47,045 nucleotides of DNA from Nitratireductor sp. (GTDB taxonomy: Bacteria > Pseudomonadota > Alphaproteobacteria > Rhizobiales > Rhizobiaceae): contig JAGRLL010000028.1 of the NCBI GenBank assembly GCA_020441855.1, forward strand, positions 1 through 47,045, read 5' to 3'. Under the pieces are notes generated by a model, which did no database searches, had not been told where the DNA came from, and worked only from the letters and a program-made list of their open reading frames with translations. Each line of letters opens with the position of its first letter. The first letter of the stretch is position 1. Both the position numbers and the translations under genes were made by a program. Positions 1-8,122 of this stretch are shown here, piece by piece.

Positions 1-269
1 GGATTGGATAGCGTGGGCATGGGGCCGACGCTTTCGGCCAGTTCGGCGCCGGTGACCACGAGATACACACCCGGCAGCGCCTGAGCTGCCGACGTGTCGA
101 TGCGAACGATGCGCGCATGCGCATAGGGGCTCGGCAGGACGGCGACATGGGCCATGCGCGGCAGCGTCATGTCGTCGGTGAACCGGCCCTTGCCCTGCAG
201 CAGCCGCAGATCCTCGCGCCGTTCCAGCGAATGCCCGATCCAACTCGAATTCTTCAGCCGCTCGGTCAC
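1..269 (-). CDS. Molybdenum hydroxylase large (molybdopterin) subunit, N-terminal part
   Basis: Partial gene: the first 89 residues are visible and the rest lies beyond the left edge. The translation has the usual N-terminus of xanthine dehydrogenase/CO dehydrogenase-type large subunits: a short 'IGHSLERREDLRLLQGKGRF' segment, then 'MAHVAVLPSPYAHARIV'. The GTG start at 269 overlaps the stop of the upstream 2Fe-2S subunit gene (GTGA), which supports both the start and translational coupling. In the family this subunit carries the Mo-cytosine dinucleotide cofactor and hydroxylates the substrate with water-derived oxygen. With the FAD and 2Fe-2S subunits next door it would form a three-subunit enzyme. 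The active-site region is not visible, so CO dehydrogenase cannot be told from N-heterocycle or aldehyde hydroxylases; the association with a hydrolase and an organic-solute importer favours an organic substrate. Confidence 0.85.
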   Translation of the reverse strand, partial: MTERLKNSSWIGHSLERREDLRLLQGKGRFTDDMTLPRMAHVAVLPSPYAHARIVRIDTSAAQALPGVYLVVTGAELAESVGPMPTLSN

Positions 270-751
270 TTTCGATTCTCCAGTTCCATTCCGGCCACCT
301 CGATGATGGCGTCGATGATGGTTTCGTAACCGGTGCAACGGCACAGATTGCCCGAAATGGCTTCGCGCACGACCTCCCGATCCGTCGAGACATCGGGGCC
401 GTTGAGGAATTCGTGGGCCGCCATCAGGAAACCGGGCGTGCAGAATCCGCACTGGAGCCCGTGATTGTCTCTGAAGGCGACCTGCAATGTGGACAGCGCT
501 CCACCGCGCGAGGCCAGACCCTCGACGGTTTCGATCTTCGCGCCGTCGGCCTGGACCGCGAACATCAGGCATGACCTTGCTGCCACACCGTCGATCAGTA
601 TCGTGCAGGCGCCGCAAACCCCGTGCTCACACCCGACATGGGTCCCGGTGAGGCCGACTTCGCCGCGAATGAAGTCGGACAACAGCATGCGCGCCTCGAC
701 CTCGCGCGTGTAGCGCTCGCCATTGACGGACAGTGAAATCGTGTGGGTCAT
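266..751 (-). CDS. Molybdenum hydroxylase 2Fe-2S (small) subunit
   Basis: A 161-residue ferredoxin-type subunit that passes electrons from the Mo site to FAD. The plant-type cluster ligands are Cys41, Cys46, Cys49 and Cys61 (motif CEHGVCGAC), and the second cluster is ligated by Cys101/Cys104 (CGFC) and Cys137/Cys139 (CRC). Length and spacing are typical of CoxS/XdhA-type subunits. The reading frame is open seven codons further upstream, but the ATG at 751 overlaps the stop of the FAD-subunit gene (ATGA), so that start is preferred. Its own stop overlaps the GTG of the large-subunit gene. No Tat or Sec signal is present, so a cytoplasmic enzyme is expected. Confidence 0.93.
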   Translation of the reverse strand: MTHTISLSVNGERYTREVEARMLLSDFIRGEVGLTGTHVGCEHGVCGACTILIDGVAARSCLMFAVQADGAKIETVEGLASRGGALSTLQVAFRDNHGLQCGFCTPGFLMAAHEFLNGPDVSTDREVVREAISGNLCRCTGYETIIDAIIEVAGMELENRK

Positions 752-1617
752 GTCGCCTCGCTGGTAAGGCACGTTTCGAGCGCCCGTTGGACAAGGGCGC
801 GGGTGGTGTCGCGGCGGAATGCGGCGGTTTGCGTCGCAGTGTCCTCGAACGGAATGCCGGCGACCGCGGTTTCGGCCAGCTGCGCGGGGTTCAGCCGGGC
901 GAGCTCATGGCCGGCAGCCTCCGCCTCGGCAGCTTCGGCCCTGAGCGCAACCGTGGCGATGCCGCACAGGCCGATGGCCAACGACTTGCAGATACCGCCC
1001 TCGGCCTCCAGCCGGACGCCCACCGCGACCATGGCGAAATCGCCGCGTCGGAGGCTGACTTCCTCGAAGGCGAACCGCGCGCCGGGCCGTGCAAAGGGGA
1101 TGCGGATGGCAGTCAGAATTTCATCCGGCTCGAGGCTCGTCGTGTAGGTTCCGAGGAAAAAGTCTTCTGCCGCCTCGGTCCGTGTGCCGCCTGGTCCGGC
1201 GATTTCCATTTCGGCTTCGCAAACGAGCATCACCATCGGCATCTCGGAAGCCGGGTCGCAATGGCACAGATTGCCGCCAAGCGTGCCACGATTGCGGACG
1301 GTCGCATGGGCGACATGCTCATAGGCCATCGGAATGAGCGGCATACGCAACGCGACCTGCGCGTTGCTCTTGACCGCCGCAGCCCGGGTCATGGCGCCGA
1401 TGCGCAACACGCCGTCTTCCTCGCTTATGCCCGACAGTTCGCCGATGCCGTTCAAATCGATCAGCACTTCGGGCGCCGCGACCCGAAAGTTCATCATCGG
1501 CACCAGGCTCTGGCCGCCCGCGAGCACCTTGGCGTCGCGATCCTTGTGATCGGACAAGGCCCGGAGCGCCGCCTCGAGCGTATCGGGGCGGAGATATTCG
1601 AAGGGAGATGGTTTCAT
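748..1617 (-). CDS. Molybdenum hydroxylase FAD-binding (medium) subunit
   Basis: A 289-residue protein of the CoxM/FAD_binding_5 family. It has the two flavin-binding signatures of this subunit: AGGQS at residues 33-37, and RNRGTLGGN at 108-116 followed by a Cys-His-Cys segment and an acidic stretch. The C-terminal part matches the CO dehydrogenase flavoprotein C-terminal domain. The subunit takes electrons from the 2Fe-2S partner and hands them to NAD or another acceptor. It sits in the order medium-small-large, joined by 4-bp stop/start overlaps on both sides, downstream of the ABC transporter genes in the same operon. The start at 1617 is fixed by an ATGA overlap with the ATPase gene. Confidence 0.92.
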   Translation of the reverse strand: MKPSPFEYLRPDTLEAALRALSDHKDRDAKVLAGGQSLVPMMNFRVAAPEVLIDLNGIGELSGISEEDGVLRIGAMTRAAAVKSNAQVALRMPLIPMAYEHVAHATVRNRGTLGGNLCHCDPASEMPMVMLVCEAEMEIAGPGGTRTEAAEDFFLGTYTTSLEPDEILTAIRIPFARPGARFAFEEVSLRRGDFAMVAVGVRLEAEGGICKSLAIGLCGIATVALRAEAAEAEAAGHELARLNPAQLAETAVAGIPFEDTATQTAAFRRDTTRALVQRALETCLTSEAT

Positions 1618-2333
1618 GCACTTTCCTCTTCGCTCGGCGCGCCCAGATAGGCCGAACGCACCGAAGAATCCTGCGCGATTTCCCTGGCTGCACCGGTTTT
1701 GACGAGCATACCGGTCTCCAGCACACAGGCCGTATCGGCAACGCCGAGCGCCATTTCGGCATTCTGTTCCGCGAGAAGCACCGCGATGCCGCGCTCGCGC
1801 AGATCGTTGATCAGATCGGCGATCTGATCGACGATGATGGGCGCCAGGCCGAGTGTCGGCTCATCGAGCAGAATGACTTTCGGTTCGGACATCAGGGCCC
1901 GGCCGATTGCCAGCATTTGCTGCTCGCCGCCGGAAAGGCTTCCCGCCGCCTGTTTCTGCCGTTCGCGCAGCCGCGGGAACAGCGTCAGCATTTCCTCGAC
2001 CAGGTCGTGATATCTCGCCCGGGCGCGCGGAATGCAGCCCAGTTCGAGATTTTCCATCACCGACATTTCCGGAAAGACATGCCTGCCTTCCGGGGAAAGG
2101 GCCAACCCCGCCTCGACGCGCGATCGGGTCGTGGCGGCGCTGATATCCTTGCCGTCCAGCTCCAGCCCGCCCTTGCCGGGAACGAGCCCCATCATTGCCT
2201 TGAGGCAGGATGATTTGCCCGCGCCATTGGCGCCGACCAGCGCAACGACTTCGCCCGCCGCAACGCTCAGGTTAAGTCTCGCAAGCGCCGGAACGGGACC
2301 ATAGGAGACCGACAGGTCAATGCATTTCAACAT
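1614..2333 (-). CDS. Branched-chain-type ABC transporter ATPase (LivF-like)
   Basis: A 239-residue ABC ATPase of the LivF group. Walker A (GANGAGKS) is at residues 34-41; the LSGGEQQ signature and Walker B (ILLDEPTLGL) follow in the second half. The frame is open a little further upstream, but the ATG at 2333 gives the family-typical N-terminus (MLKCIDLSVSYG) and overlaps the preceding permease-ATPase gene by 17 bp. It would pair with the ATPase half of the LivMG fusion to drive import across the inner membrane. In the family these systems import branched-chain amino acids, but also aromatic acids, amides and urea. Here the operon partners (cyclase-type hydrolase, molybdenum hydroxylase) suggest a catabolic substrate. 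Confidence 0.92.
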   Translation of the reverse strand: MLKCIDLSVSYGPVPALARLNLSVAAGEVVALVGANGAGKSSCLKAMMGLVPGKGGLELDGKDISAATTRSRVEAGLALSPEGRHVFPEMSVMENLELGCIPRARARYHDLVEEMLTLFPRLRERQKQAAGSLSGGEQQMLAIGRALMSEPKVILLDEPTLGLAPIIVDQIADLINDLRERGIAVLLAEQNAEMALGVADTACVLETGMLVKTGAAREIAQDSSVRSAYLGAPSEEESA

Positions 2334-4089
2334 CGGCCGCCTCCTTTTGCTTCCTCGGGCCACCGCCGAGATAGGCGCTGATCACCTCGGGATTGTTGCG
2401 CACCTCCATGGGATCCCCGTCCGCGAGCAATTCGCCATGATGCATGACGACGAGCCGATCGCAGATGCGCAGCATCATGCGCAGATTGTGGTCGACGATA
2501 ACGACCGTGAAGCCCTTCTCGCGCAGGTTCTCGATCAGCGCGGCAAAGGCCATCGCCTCACTGTGGTTCAGACCCGCCGCCGGCTCGTCCAGCAGGAGGA
2601 AATGCGGTTTCGTCGCCAGGGTGATCGCTATGGAGAGCATCCGCTGCTCGCCATAGGCCAGGCTGCCCGCCTCCATGTCTGCGCGTTCGCCCAGGCCGAC
2701 ATAATCCAGGCATGCCCAGCCCAGGGCAAGCCGGTCGGCCTCGCGCCTTCGAAACCCGGCCCCGCGCCACAGCGCGCCCGGCAGCGTTTCGCGTTCGAGC
2801 AGATGCGTCGCCGCCACGACATTCTCCAGTACCGTCTTGCCGGCGCTGAGCGTCGTGTGCTGAAAGGTCCGGACGATCCCGTGACGGGCGGTTTCATGCG
2901 GCTGGCTGTCCGAAATGACCCGCTCGCCCATGGTGACCTGGCCCGACGAAGGCGTCAGAAAGGCGCTGATCAGATTGAGACAGGTCGTCTTGCCTGCACC
3001 ATTGGGACCGATGATGCCGAGAACCTGTCCGCGCGGAATCGGGAAGGTCACGTCGCGCACGGCGGCAAGACCGCCAAAGCTTTTTGTCAGCCGGTCCACG
3101 CGGATATCCGCAAGCGCCGTCCTTGGCGCGATTTCGACGTCGTTCGGCTGCGTCCTGGCATGGCGGGCATGGCGCCGGCGGCGCGGCAGCAAGGACATGA
3201 GGCCCTCGGGCCGAATGCGAACGACCGCCAGCAGAAGCAGGGCGAAAACGGCGATGCGGTATTCTTCCACAAACCGCAAGAGTTCAGGCGCGACGGCGAA
3301 GATGGCGCCGCCCAGAACAGGCCCGGCAATCGTCGCCCGGCCACCCAGGATGGCGCCGAGAAGACCCGTGGCCGACAACGTGCTGGAGAAAAGGTCCGGG
3401 GTAAGCACCAGGATTTTAGGGACCAGCATCCCGCCGGCCAGCGCCGCGATGGCGCCTGAAACCGCGACCGCCAGGGTTTTGTATCTCAGGCCGGAAATGC
3501 CCACGCTCGCCGCGAGTTTCGGCTGGTCGCGCAACAGCAGCCAGGCCCGGCCGTAGGGGCTCGCGACAAGGCGGCTTACCAGGAAAAGCACGGTCGCGAG
3601 CGCCAGAATGGCGATGATGAGATGCGAATGCGTGAAGCGCAGCCCCTCGAACCCGAACGGTCCGACTCCGGGCTTTGGCACCAGAAGGCCAAGGGCGCCC
3701 CGGGTGAGATCGATCCAGTTCATCGCGACAATGCGCAGAATCTCGCTGACGACCAGAGTGGCAATGGCAAAATAGGCGCCCGAAAGCCGTAACGAAGCGA
3801 AGCCGACCAGCGCACCCAGAGCCGCTCCCGGCAGCATGCCGAGTACAACCGCCAGCCAGTAATTGACGCCCAGCTTGACGGTCAGCAGCCCGGCCGTATA
3901 GGCGCCGAGACCCAGGAATGCGGCATGGCCGAACGAGATCAGGCCAAGGTAGCCGACCACGATGTTCACCGATGTGCAGAACAGGGCGAGCACGACCGCA
4001 TAGACGGCAAGGCTCGCATGATAGGTCGACAGGAACGGCACCGAAGCCAGAGCCGCAGAGAGGGCGATCCAGGGAAGATAGCGCATCAT
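2317..4089 (-). CDS. Fused ABC permease-ATPase (LivM-LivG)
   Basis: A 590-residue fusion. Residues 1 to about 310 are a LivM-type permease with many hydrophobic segments and the family motif GYLGLISFGHAAFLG. A basic linker (RRRRHARHAR) follows, and from about residue 340 there is a LivG-type ATPase with Walker A GPNGAGKTT, signature LAYGEQR and Walker B LLLDEPAAGLN. The open frame runs about 150 codons further upstream, but that stretch lies antisense-like over the LivH gene and looks non-coding. The ATGATG at 4089 overlaps the LivH stop (ATGA) and is chosen. Such fusions are known in other proteobacterial Liv-type systems. The protein would supply one permease and one ATPase in a 1:1 ratio. 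Confidence 0.92.
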   Translation of the reverse strand: MMRYLPWIALSAALASVPFLSTYHASLAVYAVVLALFCTSVNIVVGYLGLISFGHAAFLGLGAYTAGLLTVKLGVNYWLAVVLGMLPGAALGALVGFASLRLSGAYFAIATLVVSEILRIVAMNWIDLTRGALGLLVPKPGVGPFGFEGLRFTHSHLIIAILALATVLFLVSRLVASPYGRAWLLLRDQPKLAASVGISGLRYKTLAVAVSGAIAALAGGMLVPKILVLTPDLFSSTLSATGLLGAILGGRATIAGPVLGGAIFAVAPELLRFVEEYRIAVFALLLLAVVRIRPEGLMSLLPRRRRHARHARTQPNDVEIAPRTALADIRVDRLTKSFGGLAAVRDVTFPIPRGQVLGIIGPNGAGKTTCLNLISAFLTPSSGQVTMGERVISDSQPHETARHGIVRTFQHTTLSAGKTVLENVVAATHLLERETLPGALWRGAGFRRREADRLALGWACLDYVGLGERADMEAGSLAYGEQRMLSIAITLATKPHFLLLDEPAAGLNHSEAMAFAALIENLREKGFTVVIVDHNLRMMLRICDRLVVMHHGELLADGDPMEVRNNPEVISAYLGGGPRKQKEAADVEMH

Positions 4090-4952
4090 GCCGACCTCGA
4101 GAAAACGCCGTTCGGCCGGAACAGCAGGGTCACGATCAGAAGCGCGTAGATGCATGCGCTCGCGATTTCCTGTCCGATGAAGATCGAGGCGACCGATTCG
4201 AGCAAGCCGAGCCCCAGCCCGCAGATCACCGCTCCCGGAATGCTGCCCATCGTTCCGATCACGACGACCACGAAGCCGTGGATCGCGGTGTGATAGCCCA
4301 TGCCGGCATTGAAGGAGAGGATGGGGGCGATCAGGGCGCCCGCGAGTGCAGCCACGCAGGCGGCAAGGATGAATGTGAGGCTTTTGATGCGCTCGACATC
4401 GAGCCCGATGACGCGCGACGCATAATCGCTCTGTGCCACCGCCCGAAGCTGGCGGCCGAATTCCGTTCTGCGCAGGATGATCTGGAATATCGCGATGAGA
4501 AGGATACCGAAGACGATCGCGAAGATGCGCTGCCATGTCAGGCTGACCGGACCGAGCTTGACGACGCCGGCAATCCCGTCGACCCGTATCGGGGCCGGGC
4601 CCAGTGTCGCCAGCACGGTTTCGTTGATGATCAGTCCCGCAGCAAAGGTCGCCACCAGCACGATCGTGGCGCCATCAGGCCTGCCGATGACGGGTCGCAC
4701 GGCGAGACGGTCGGTCGCCCAGCCCGCAGCCGCCACCAGGATGGCGGCTGCGGGAAGACAGGCGAGATAGGGAACACCGGCGCGCGAGGTGAGCAACGCC
4801 GTCACCAGACCGCCGAGCATGTAGAATTCGCCATGGGCGAAATTCACGATGTGCAGAACACCGAACACCATGGTCAGCCCAAGTGCGATCAGCGCGTAAG
4901 TCATGCCGACGGACAAGCCGTTGGCGAGTTGCTGCAACACGAGGTCGCCCAT
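4086..4952 (-). CDS. Branched-chain-type ABC permease (LivH-like)
   Basis: A 288-residue integral membrane protein of the LivH group. The N-terminus (QQLANGLSVGMTYALIALGLTMVFG) and the following VNFAHGEFYMLGG segment are the hallmark of this permease. It is predicted to form the translocation path with the permease half of the LivMG fusion. Its stop overlaps the start of that fusion gene, and it begins 23 bp after the binding-protein gene, so all are expected on one transcript. The start at 4952 gives the standard length. Substrate specificity rests mainly with the binding protein and cannot be read here. Confidence 0.93.
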   Translation of the reverse strand: MGDLVLQQLANGLSVGMTYALIALGLTMVFGVLHIVNFAHGEFYMLGGLVTALLTSRAGVPYLACLPAAAILVAAAGWATDRLAVRPVIGRPDGATIVLVATFAAGLIINETVLATLGPAPIRVDGIAGVVKLGPVSLTWQRIFAIVFGILLIAIFQIILRRTEFGRQLRAVAQSDYASRVIGLDVERIKSLTFILAACVAALAGALIAPILSFNAGMGYHTAIHGFVVVVIGTMGSIPGAVICGLGLGLLESVASIFIGQEIASACIYALLIVTLLFRPNGVFSRSA

Positions 4953-4975
4953 CGTCGTTCCCTGCCCGTTATGCG

Positions 4976-6097
4976 TCAGTCTTTGCGCTCGACGACCTTG
5001 CCGTCGCGCACCTCGATCCGGTACTGCGTACCGGAAATCGCCTGACCGGTCTCGTCGAAGTGGACCTTGCCGCGCAGAACCTCGAATTCGTTCGTTTTCA
5101 GCGCATTCTTGACCGCATCGAGATTGTCGGCATCACCTGCTATTTCAATCGCCTTGGCCAGGGCCCATACCGCCTCGAATGCGAGGACCTCGATCTTGCC
5201 GGGCGTGACGCCCTCGGACGCCTCATAGGCGGAAACGAACTTGCGGTTCAGTTCGTTGTCGATCGAAGGCAGGTACACATCCTCGGAAAACACGCCCTCT
5301 GCGGCCTCGCCGGCAAGCCGGGGAAGATCGGAGTTGAGAAGTCCGGGCATGATGCAGCGCTCGGGCTTGTATCCGAGATCGGCCATGGCGCGCAGCACAT
5401 TGGCGGTCTGCTCCGGATTGGAGATCGCCATGCAGACGAGGTCCGCCCCCGACCCCCAGGCATTGCTCGCAATTGCGGAGAAATCCGCCTGATGCACCTC
5501 GAAGGTCTCGGTCAGAACCAGCTTGTCGCCGAACAGCGCCTTCATGTTCTTGTTCGAGAGCAGGCCGAAATCGCTGTTCTCGCCAAGCATGGTCACCTTT
5601 TCTGGCGCAACGACATCGGCGAGATACCCGTTGAAGGAAGCCGCATCGATTGCTGTGGTGGAGTTCATGCGGAAGATGCCGTCGTAACCGGACGCCGTGA
5701 CATCGGGATGCTTGGGGATGGCGAAAACCGCCAGCGCGCCCTCGCTTTCGATGACGGGGATCGTTGCGAGCGCCACGGTCGATGAAACCACGCCCGCAAT
5801 GTAGCGGATGCCGTCCTCCGTCAGAAGGCGCTGCATGCCCGCGACCCCGTCGACCGGCGAGAAGTTGCTGTCATAGACCACGAATTCAAGCGGACGGCCC
5901 AACACGCCGCCGGCATCGTTGATCATCTTGACCGCCAGCTGGGCGCCGGCCACGGCCTGGGTGCCGATGACATTCCTGGTTGGATAGACGGCACCGAATT
6001 TCAGCGTTTCGGCCGCATGCGCCTCAAACGCATGAGGCATGAAGGCGGTGGCGCACAACAACGCCGCAGCGAGTTTCTTTCCTATGGATCCGATCAT
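4976..6097 (-). CDS. ABC transporter periplasmic binding protein (LivK-like)
   Basis: A 373-residue Leu/Ile/Val-binding-protein family receptor. A Sec signal peptide (MIGSIGKKLAAALLCATAF...) ends near AHAAE, about residue 30. The mature start ETLKFGAVYPTRNVIG and the segment QLAVKMINDAGGVLGRPLEFVVYDSNFS are typical of type-I periplasmic receptors. The start at 6097 is preceded by a GGGAGTG ribosome-binding site. The gene lies 27 bp after the cyclase gene and 23 bp before the LivH gene. It should capture the substrate in the periplasm. Homologues bind amino acids, aromatic acids or amides, and the ligand here is unknown. Confidence 0.93.
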   Translation of the reverse strand: MIGSIGKKLAAALLCATAFMPHAFEAHAAETLKFGAVYPTRNVIGTQAVAGAQLAVKMINDAGGVLGRPLEFVVYDSNFSPVDGVAGMQRLLTEDGIRYIAGVVSSTVALATIPVIESEGALAVFAIPKHPDVTASGYDGIFRMNSTTAIDAASFNGYLADVVAPEKVTMLGENSDFGLLSNKNMKALFGDKLVLTETFEVHQADFSAIASNAWGSGADLVCMAISNPEQTANVLRAMADLGYKPERCIMPGLLNSDLPRLAGEAAEGVFSEDVYLPSIDNELNRKFVSAYEASEGVTPGKIEVLAFEAVWALAKAIEIAGDADNLDAVKNALKTNEFEVLRGKVHFDETGQAISGTQYRIEVRDGKVVERKD

Positions 6098-6124
6098 TTT
6101 TCACTCCCTTTATGTCGGAAAGCA

Positions 6125-6910
6125 TCAGTCGTCGAAGATTGCGACAGCACGCGTCCAGCCAGCGGACGCGCGGCGGATGGACACCGGGAAACAGGCCACG
6201 GTGAAACCGGAAGGCGGCAGCTGTTCAAGGCGATGCAGTTTCTCGAGATGGCAATACTGGTATTCACGCCCGGCCTTGTGGCCTTCCCAGATCAGCGCCT
6301 TGTTTCCCGTCTGCCGGACCTTTTCGGCGGTATGGCCGAACGGCGCATCCCAGCTCCACGCATCCGTGCCGGTGATTTTCACGCCCGCCTCCAGAAGCAT
6401 GAGCGTGGCTTCCCGGCCGATGCCGCACCCCGCCTCGACATAGTCGCCATGCCCGTAGCGTTCTCCCGCCCGCGTATTGATCAGGACGATGTCCAGCGGC
6501 GAGAGTTTCCAGTTGATGCGGGCAAGCTCGTTGCGAACATCCTCGACGGTAGCGACATAGCCATCCTCGAAATGACGGAAATCCAGCTTAACCCCCGGCC
6601 TGAAACACCAGTCGAGCGGTATCTCGTCGATTGTCGAGGCGGGTTCTCCACCCGGCCGCAGGGCATGATTCATCGTCGGATGAAAGTGATAGGGCGCATC
6701 CAGATGCGTGCCGTTATGCGTCGTCAGCGCGACGTTCTCGATCGCCCAGGCCTGCGAATCCGGAAGGTCCGACGGGACGAGGTCGGGAAAGAAGGAACGG
6801 ATGCGATCGAAGGTCTGCGTGTGGTCGACATATTCGATCTTGGGCCGCGCCAAAGGCGGATCGCCCACGACATCGTTGTCAATGGTGATCGACAAATCCA
6901 GGAAACGCAT
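6125..6910 (-). CDS. Cyclase-family metal-dependent hydrolase
   Basis: A 261-residue member of the 'cyclase' family (Pfam Cyclase), which includes kynurenine formamidase and isatin hydrolase, enzymes that hydrolyse amide or lactam bonds with a Mn/Zn centre. The metal-site signature HNGTHLDAPYHFH is present, giving the conserved His, His, Asp and His. A long N-terminal extension in the same frame is rejected: the ATG at 6910 follows a GGGAGGGGAA ribosome-binding site and gives the usual N-terminus (MRFLDLSITIDND). It is the first gene of the operon with the ABC importer and the molybdenum hydroxylase, divergent from a TetR gene. Inference: a lactam or amide formed by or feeding the hydroxylase could be its substrate. 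Related aromatic polyketide cyclases are less likely in this context. Confidence 0.85.
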   Translation of the reverse strand: MRFLDLSITIDNDVVGDPPLARPKIEYVDHTQTFDRIRSFFPDLVPSDLPDSQAWAIENVALTTHNGTHLDAPYHFHPTMNHALRPGGEPASTIDEIPLDWCFRPGVKLDFRHFEDGYVATVEDVRNELARINWKLSPLDIVLINTRAGERYGHGDYVEAGCGIGREATLMLLEAGVKITGTDAWSWDAPFGHTAEKVRQTGNKALIWEGHKAGREYQYCHLEKLHRLEQLPPSGFTVACFPVSIRRASAGWTRAVAIFDD

Positions 6911-7066
6911 TTCCCCTCCCAAAAGTTCCGGCACCACAGCTAGGGGGAACAAAAAAATAAGTCAAGCGTTTGTTTGAAATGTCTGCATGAAATAATTGCT
7001 TCAAATAATTGGTTGAGACGAATACCAAGTCGCGATACTGAAAATCGGGCGCAAGGGAATCGGTTT
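6911..7066. promoter_or_regulatory. Divergent promoter region between cyclase operon and TetR gene
   Basis: This is a 156-bp AT-richer gap between the cyclase start and the TetR start. It holds an imperfect inverted repeat, TCAAGCGTTTGTTTGA (6962-6977), with a near-palindromic CAAGCGTTTG core, the general type bound by TetR dimers. It also holds two exact copies of AAATAATTG (6990-6998 and 7003-7011), 13 bp apart. These are candidate operators for the adjacent TetR protein, inferred from position and symmetry only. Confidence 0.45.
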
Positions 7067-7714
7067 ATGAGGAGAAAATCCAGGACGGGTGACGGTGACG
7101 GCAATACGCGGCAGCGTATCCTCGACGCCGCCGAGCGTCTTCTCGCGGAGAAAAGCTATCACGCTGTCTCCACCCGGATGATCACCGAAGCCGCGGAGGC
7201 CAACACCGCGGCGCTTCACTACCATTTCGGCACCAAGGAAGCCGTCGTCCAGGCCATCTTCGAACGCCGGCTCGGCCCCATCAATCGCAAGCGCATCAAG
7301 CTTCTCGACGCGTTCGAAAACCAGCAGGAACCGGATCTGGAGGAGGTACTCAAGGCCTTCATCGGTCCGACACTGATGCTCAACGCCTCCGAGGGCGAAC
7401 GCTACTTCAAGATGCTGTCGAGCAACATCTCGATGGATCCGAGCGAGGAACTTCGCCGGTTCAGTTTCGATTTCTACAGGGAAGTCGGCGAGAAATTCGT
7501 CCGGCTGATCGCACGCGTATGTCCTCATCTTACGCCCGAGGAACTGTTCTGGCGAATGGGCTGCGTTTATGGCGCGATGGTCTATATCCGCGCCGACAAT
7601 GGCCGGCTTCAATTGATCCTCGGCCACGAACTTTCGTTCCGCAACGACACTCGTGGCCTCGAGATGATGGCCCGCTTCTTGGCGGCGGGCCTGAAGGCTC
7701 CGGCCGTGTTCTGA
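7067..7714 (+). CDS. TetR-family transcriptional regulator
   Basis: A 215-residue regulator. The N-terminal helix-turn-helix (NTRQRILDAAERLL...) includes the TetR recognition segment TAALHYHFGTKEAVVQAIFERR, at roughly residues 13-65. The remainder is a divergent ligand-binding domain of the kind also seen in CerR/TetR_C-type regulators. The frame is open 31 codons upstream, but the ATG at 7067 gives the normal N-terminus and length. It is transcribed divergently from the cyclase/ABC/molybdenum hydroxylase operon with 156 bp between them, the classic arrangement for a local repressor that responds to a pathway metabolite. The effector is unknown. Confidence 0.9.
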   Translation: MRRKSRTGDGDGNTRQRILDAAERLLAEKSYHAVSTRMITEAAEANTAALHYHFGTKEAVVQAIFERRLGPINRKRIKLLDAFENQQEPDLEEVLKAFIGPTLMLNASEGERYFKMLSSNISMDPSEELRRFSFDFYREVGEKFVRLIARVCPHLTPEELFWRMGCVYGAMVYIRADNGRLQLILGHELSFRNDTRGLEMMARFLAAGLKAPAVF

Positions 7715-7930
7715 CATTTCCGGCATCCGGCTTCGCAAAACCGGCCTGTATCGGCCGCCTTGCCGTGTCGCCGGCCGGTCCACGACAGCCGGGCGCGGCA
7801 ATGCGGCTGCACTATCCGCCGCACTCACCTGCCGCCGCCAGAACCCGCGCGATTTTCGCTTTACCTTCTTCTCCGCCTTTTCAGGGCTGTGCTTCCGACT
7901 CGGGCTTGGCGTCCCGGCGCCAGTGCATCT

Positions 7931-8122
7931 CTATTTATCGCGTTCGGAGAAAAGAATCCCACCTTTTGCCTTGTTGTGGCGCGGTGACTCGATGATCTGG
8001 ACCATCACGGTTTCCGGACCGACATTGAAATTCTTCGCGACCGAACTGGTAATCTCTTGAATGAGCGCACGTTTTTGGTCGAGCGAGCGGCCTTCGACCG
8101 CATAAACGTAAATTTCAGGCAT
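7931..8122 (-). CDS. 4-oxalocrotonate tautomerase-like protein
   Basis: A 63-residue protein of the tautomerase superfamily. After removal of Met, the catalytic Pro1 and Arg11 (VEGRS) align without gaps to 4-oxalocrotonate tautomerase. At the position of Arg39 of the classical enzyme this protein has Met, and at Phe50 it has Lys. The fold and general base are therefore kept, but the substrate-binding set is altered, so a different keto-enol substrate or a promiscuous hydratase/dehalogenase-like activity is possible. Related small tautomerases serve aromatic meta-cleavage pathways. The gene is convergent with TetR and divergent from the carboxymuconolactone decarboxylase-like gene. Confidence 0.85.
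   Translation of the reverse strand: MPEIYVYAVEGRSLDQKRALIQEITSSVAKNFNVGPETVMVQIIESPRHNKAKGGILFSERDK

Noticed and set aside
733..1650. Plus-strand ORF of 305 codons over the FAD-subunit gene
   Set aside because: Antisense shadow of a clearly recognised gene in GC-rich DNA; no family resemblance and arginine/glycine-rich composition.
2320..3459. Plus-strand ORF of 379 codons
   Set aside because: Shadow of the LivMG fusion; composition typical of frame-shifted GC-rich sequence.
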